Below are positions 6,086 through 6,869 of a stretch of 6,869 nucleotides of DNA, in pieces. Location of the stretch: NCBI GenBank assembly GCA_035550595.1, contig DASZOV010000102.1, positions 1 through 6,869 of the forward strand. The letters are read 5' to 3'. A model generated the notes under the pieces. The model saw only the letters and a program-made list of their open reading frames with translations. It did not search any database and was not told the origin of the DNA. A program made the position numbers and the translations under genes. This stretch comes from CALFMR01 sp035550595 (GTDB lineage: Bacteria > Acidobacteriota > Vicinamibacteria > Vicinamibacterales > SCN-69-37). Position 1 is the stretch's first letter, and each line of letters begins with the position of its first letter.

Positions 6086-6869
6086 CTACCTCAGCGAGAA
6101 CTCGACCGATATCTGCACCGACACATCGACCGGCGCGCCCTGACGCGTGGCGGGCGTGAACCGCCACTGTCGCACGGCGTCCACCGCGCGTTCTTCCAGG
6201 CCCGCGCCGAGGCCGCGCACGACGCGGATGTCGCTGACCGAGCCGTCGCGGCGCACGGTGACCTGCAACACGACATCACCCTGTAGGCCGAGGCGACGGC
6301 CTTCGTCCGTATACGCGGGCCGGACTTCGCGGACGAGCGTTGGTGCGGTGATGCCGCTCCCCGGCGCGTACGCGCCGCCGCCGGTGCCACCGCCCGTGCC
6401 GGGCCCGATGCCCAGGCCCGCTCCCGCGCCCATACCAGCGCCCGTACCGCTACCTGCGCCTGTGCCGGTTCCTGGCCCGGCGCTTGGAGGAGCGGGTCGC
6501 GGCGTGGGCACGCCCGGTGCGTCCACGCGGTTCGACGCCGCGGGCGCGACCGGCGCCTGCACGGCGAGCGGTGGCGTGGGTCGCGGAGGCGGCACCGGAC
6601 GTGGCGGCACGCGATAGCTTTCGACTGGCCGGACGGGCGGGCGGACCGGCGGACGTACGGGCGGCGGCCGGCGTGGCGGGACGCGGATGGCGCGGACCGG
6701 TGTCTGGACGCGCGGCCGCGGCACCGCGGCCGCGCGTTTCGGCGGAGGCGGGGGCGCCGGCATGTGCATGCCGCCGCCCCCGCCTCCACCAGATGGTCCC
6801 GGCGCGACGAGATAGACGAGGCGCGCCGGGTGTGGCGGCGGGACGTCTGGCGGCGGCGCGGGCTCGAAG
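6086..6869 (-). CDS. TonB-family protein, 5' end outside the window
   Basis: The frame is open to the window edge, so this is a partial gene with 260 visible residues. Visible residues 1-33 include PARLVYLVAPGPS and a run of seven Gly. A Pro/Arg-rich segment follows (about 36-105, with RPPVRP repeats), then an alternating Gly-x segment (about 131-166), then a TonB C-terminal domain (about 178-260). That domain shows REVRPAYTDEGRRLGLQG, VVLQVTVRRDGSVSD, the conserved AVRQWRFTPA and a closing strand. TonB proteins span the periplasm and pass proton-motive-force energy from ExbB/ExbD to outer-membrane receptors; some family members are structural instead. The N-terminal membrane anchor expected of such proteins must lie outside the window, so anchoring is not shown. 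An internal ATG at 6769 would leave a protein without an export signal and is rejected as the start. It is the first visible gene of the operon. Confidence 0.85.
   Translation of the reverse strand, partial: FEPAPPPDVPPPHPARLVYLVAPGPSGGGGGGGMHMPAPPPPPKRAAAVPRPRVQTPVRAIRVPPRRPPPVRPPVRPPVRPVESYRVPPRPVPPPRPTPPLAVQAPVAPAASNRVDAPGVPTPRPAPPSAGPGTGTGAGSGTGAGMGAGAGLGIGPGTGGGTGGGAYAPGSGITAPTLVREVRPAYTDEGRRLGLQGDVVLQVTVRRDGSVSDIRVVRGLGAGLEERAVDAVRQWRFTPATRQGAPVDVSVQISVEFSLR
6089..6092 (-). promoter_or_regulatory. Ribosome binding site of the FxLYD-like gene
   Basis: GAGG on the - strand, 8 bases before the ATG at 6080, overlapping the last codons of the TonB-family gene. It settles the start in favour of 6080 over 6167. 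Confidence 0.6.
6371..6478 (-). repeat. Low-complexity Gly-x coding repeat in the TonB-family linker
   Basis: The codons alternate GGN with others to encode a run of Gly-Thr, Gly-Ala, Gly-Met and Gly-Ser pairs, about 36 residues. The DNA is a degenerate 6-base repeat. It probably forms a flexible or extended spacer before the TonB C-terminal domain, and it is a likely site of length variation among strains. Confidence 0.6.

Noticed and set aside
5019..6143. 374-codon open frame on the + strand opposite the FxLYD-like gene
   Set aside because: Antisense shadow. The - strand frame has membrane helices, a ribosome site and operon spacing.

Overview
The window is GC-rich, densely coded chromosomal DNA. 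Its proteins point to an Acidobacteriota-like genome, most likely the Vicinamibacteria lineage. The basis is a VWFA-related secreted protein of the acidobacterial type, a TonB-family protein with a Pro-rich then Gly-rich linker, a large secreted protein made of carboxypeptidase-regulatory-like folds, and intergenic gaps full of short repeats. This placement is inferred from protein families, not from a marker gene. No rRNA, tRNA, CRISPR array, transposase or phage gene was seen.

Layout, left to right. (1) 14-781 (+): a predicted lipoprotein that also has a C-terminal membrane helix. (2) 782-889: the gap between two convergent genes, filled by a 30-bp imperfect inverted repeat built from AACTTCG heptads, a candidate bidirectional terminator. 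(3) 890-2953 (-): a 687-residue secreted protein with about five carboxypeptidase-regulatory-like beta-sandwich domains. (4) 2954-3229: a repeat-filled gap. (5) 3230-3748 (-): a periplasmic protein with two BON domains. (6) 3749-4044: a second repeat-filled gap with two heptanucleotide arrays and an inverted copy of the repeat in gap 4. (7) 4045-6869 (-): a tight operon, transcribed right to left, of a TonB-family protein (5' end outside the window), a two-helix membrane protein with an FxLYD-like C-terminal domain, and a secreted VWA protein. Spacings are 5 bp and a 4-bp ATGA overlap.

Every protein is predicted to be exported or membrane-bound, so this is a cell-envelope neighbourhood. The three-gene operon suggests a shared envelope task: a TonB-like transducer, a membrane-anchored accessory protein and a metal-ion-dependent adhesion (MIDAS) domain protein. 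The substrate cannot be read from sequence.

The most unusual content is non-coding. A repeat of roughly 95 bp is present in opposite orientations on both sides of the BON gene, with 46 bp perfectly conserved. A second, diverged head-to-tail copy runs right up to the start codon of the carboxypeptidase-regulatory-like gene. Beside these copies lie short arrays that all have a 7-bp period but unrelated unit sequences (AACTTCG, CCTTAGA, GGGGACA, GAAGCCA).
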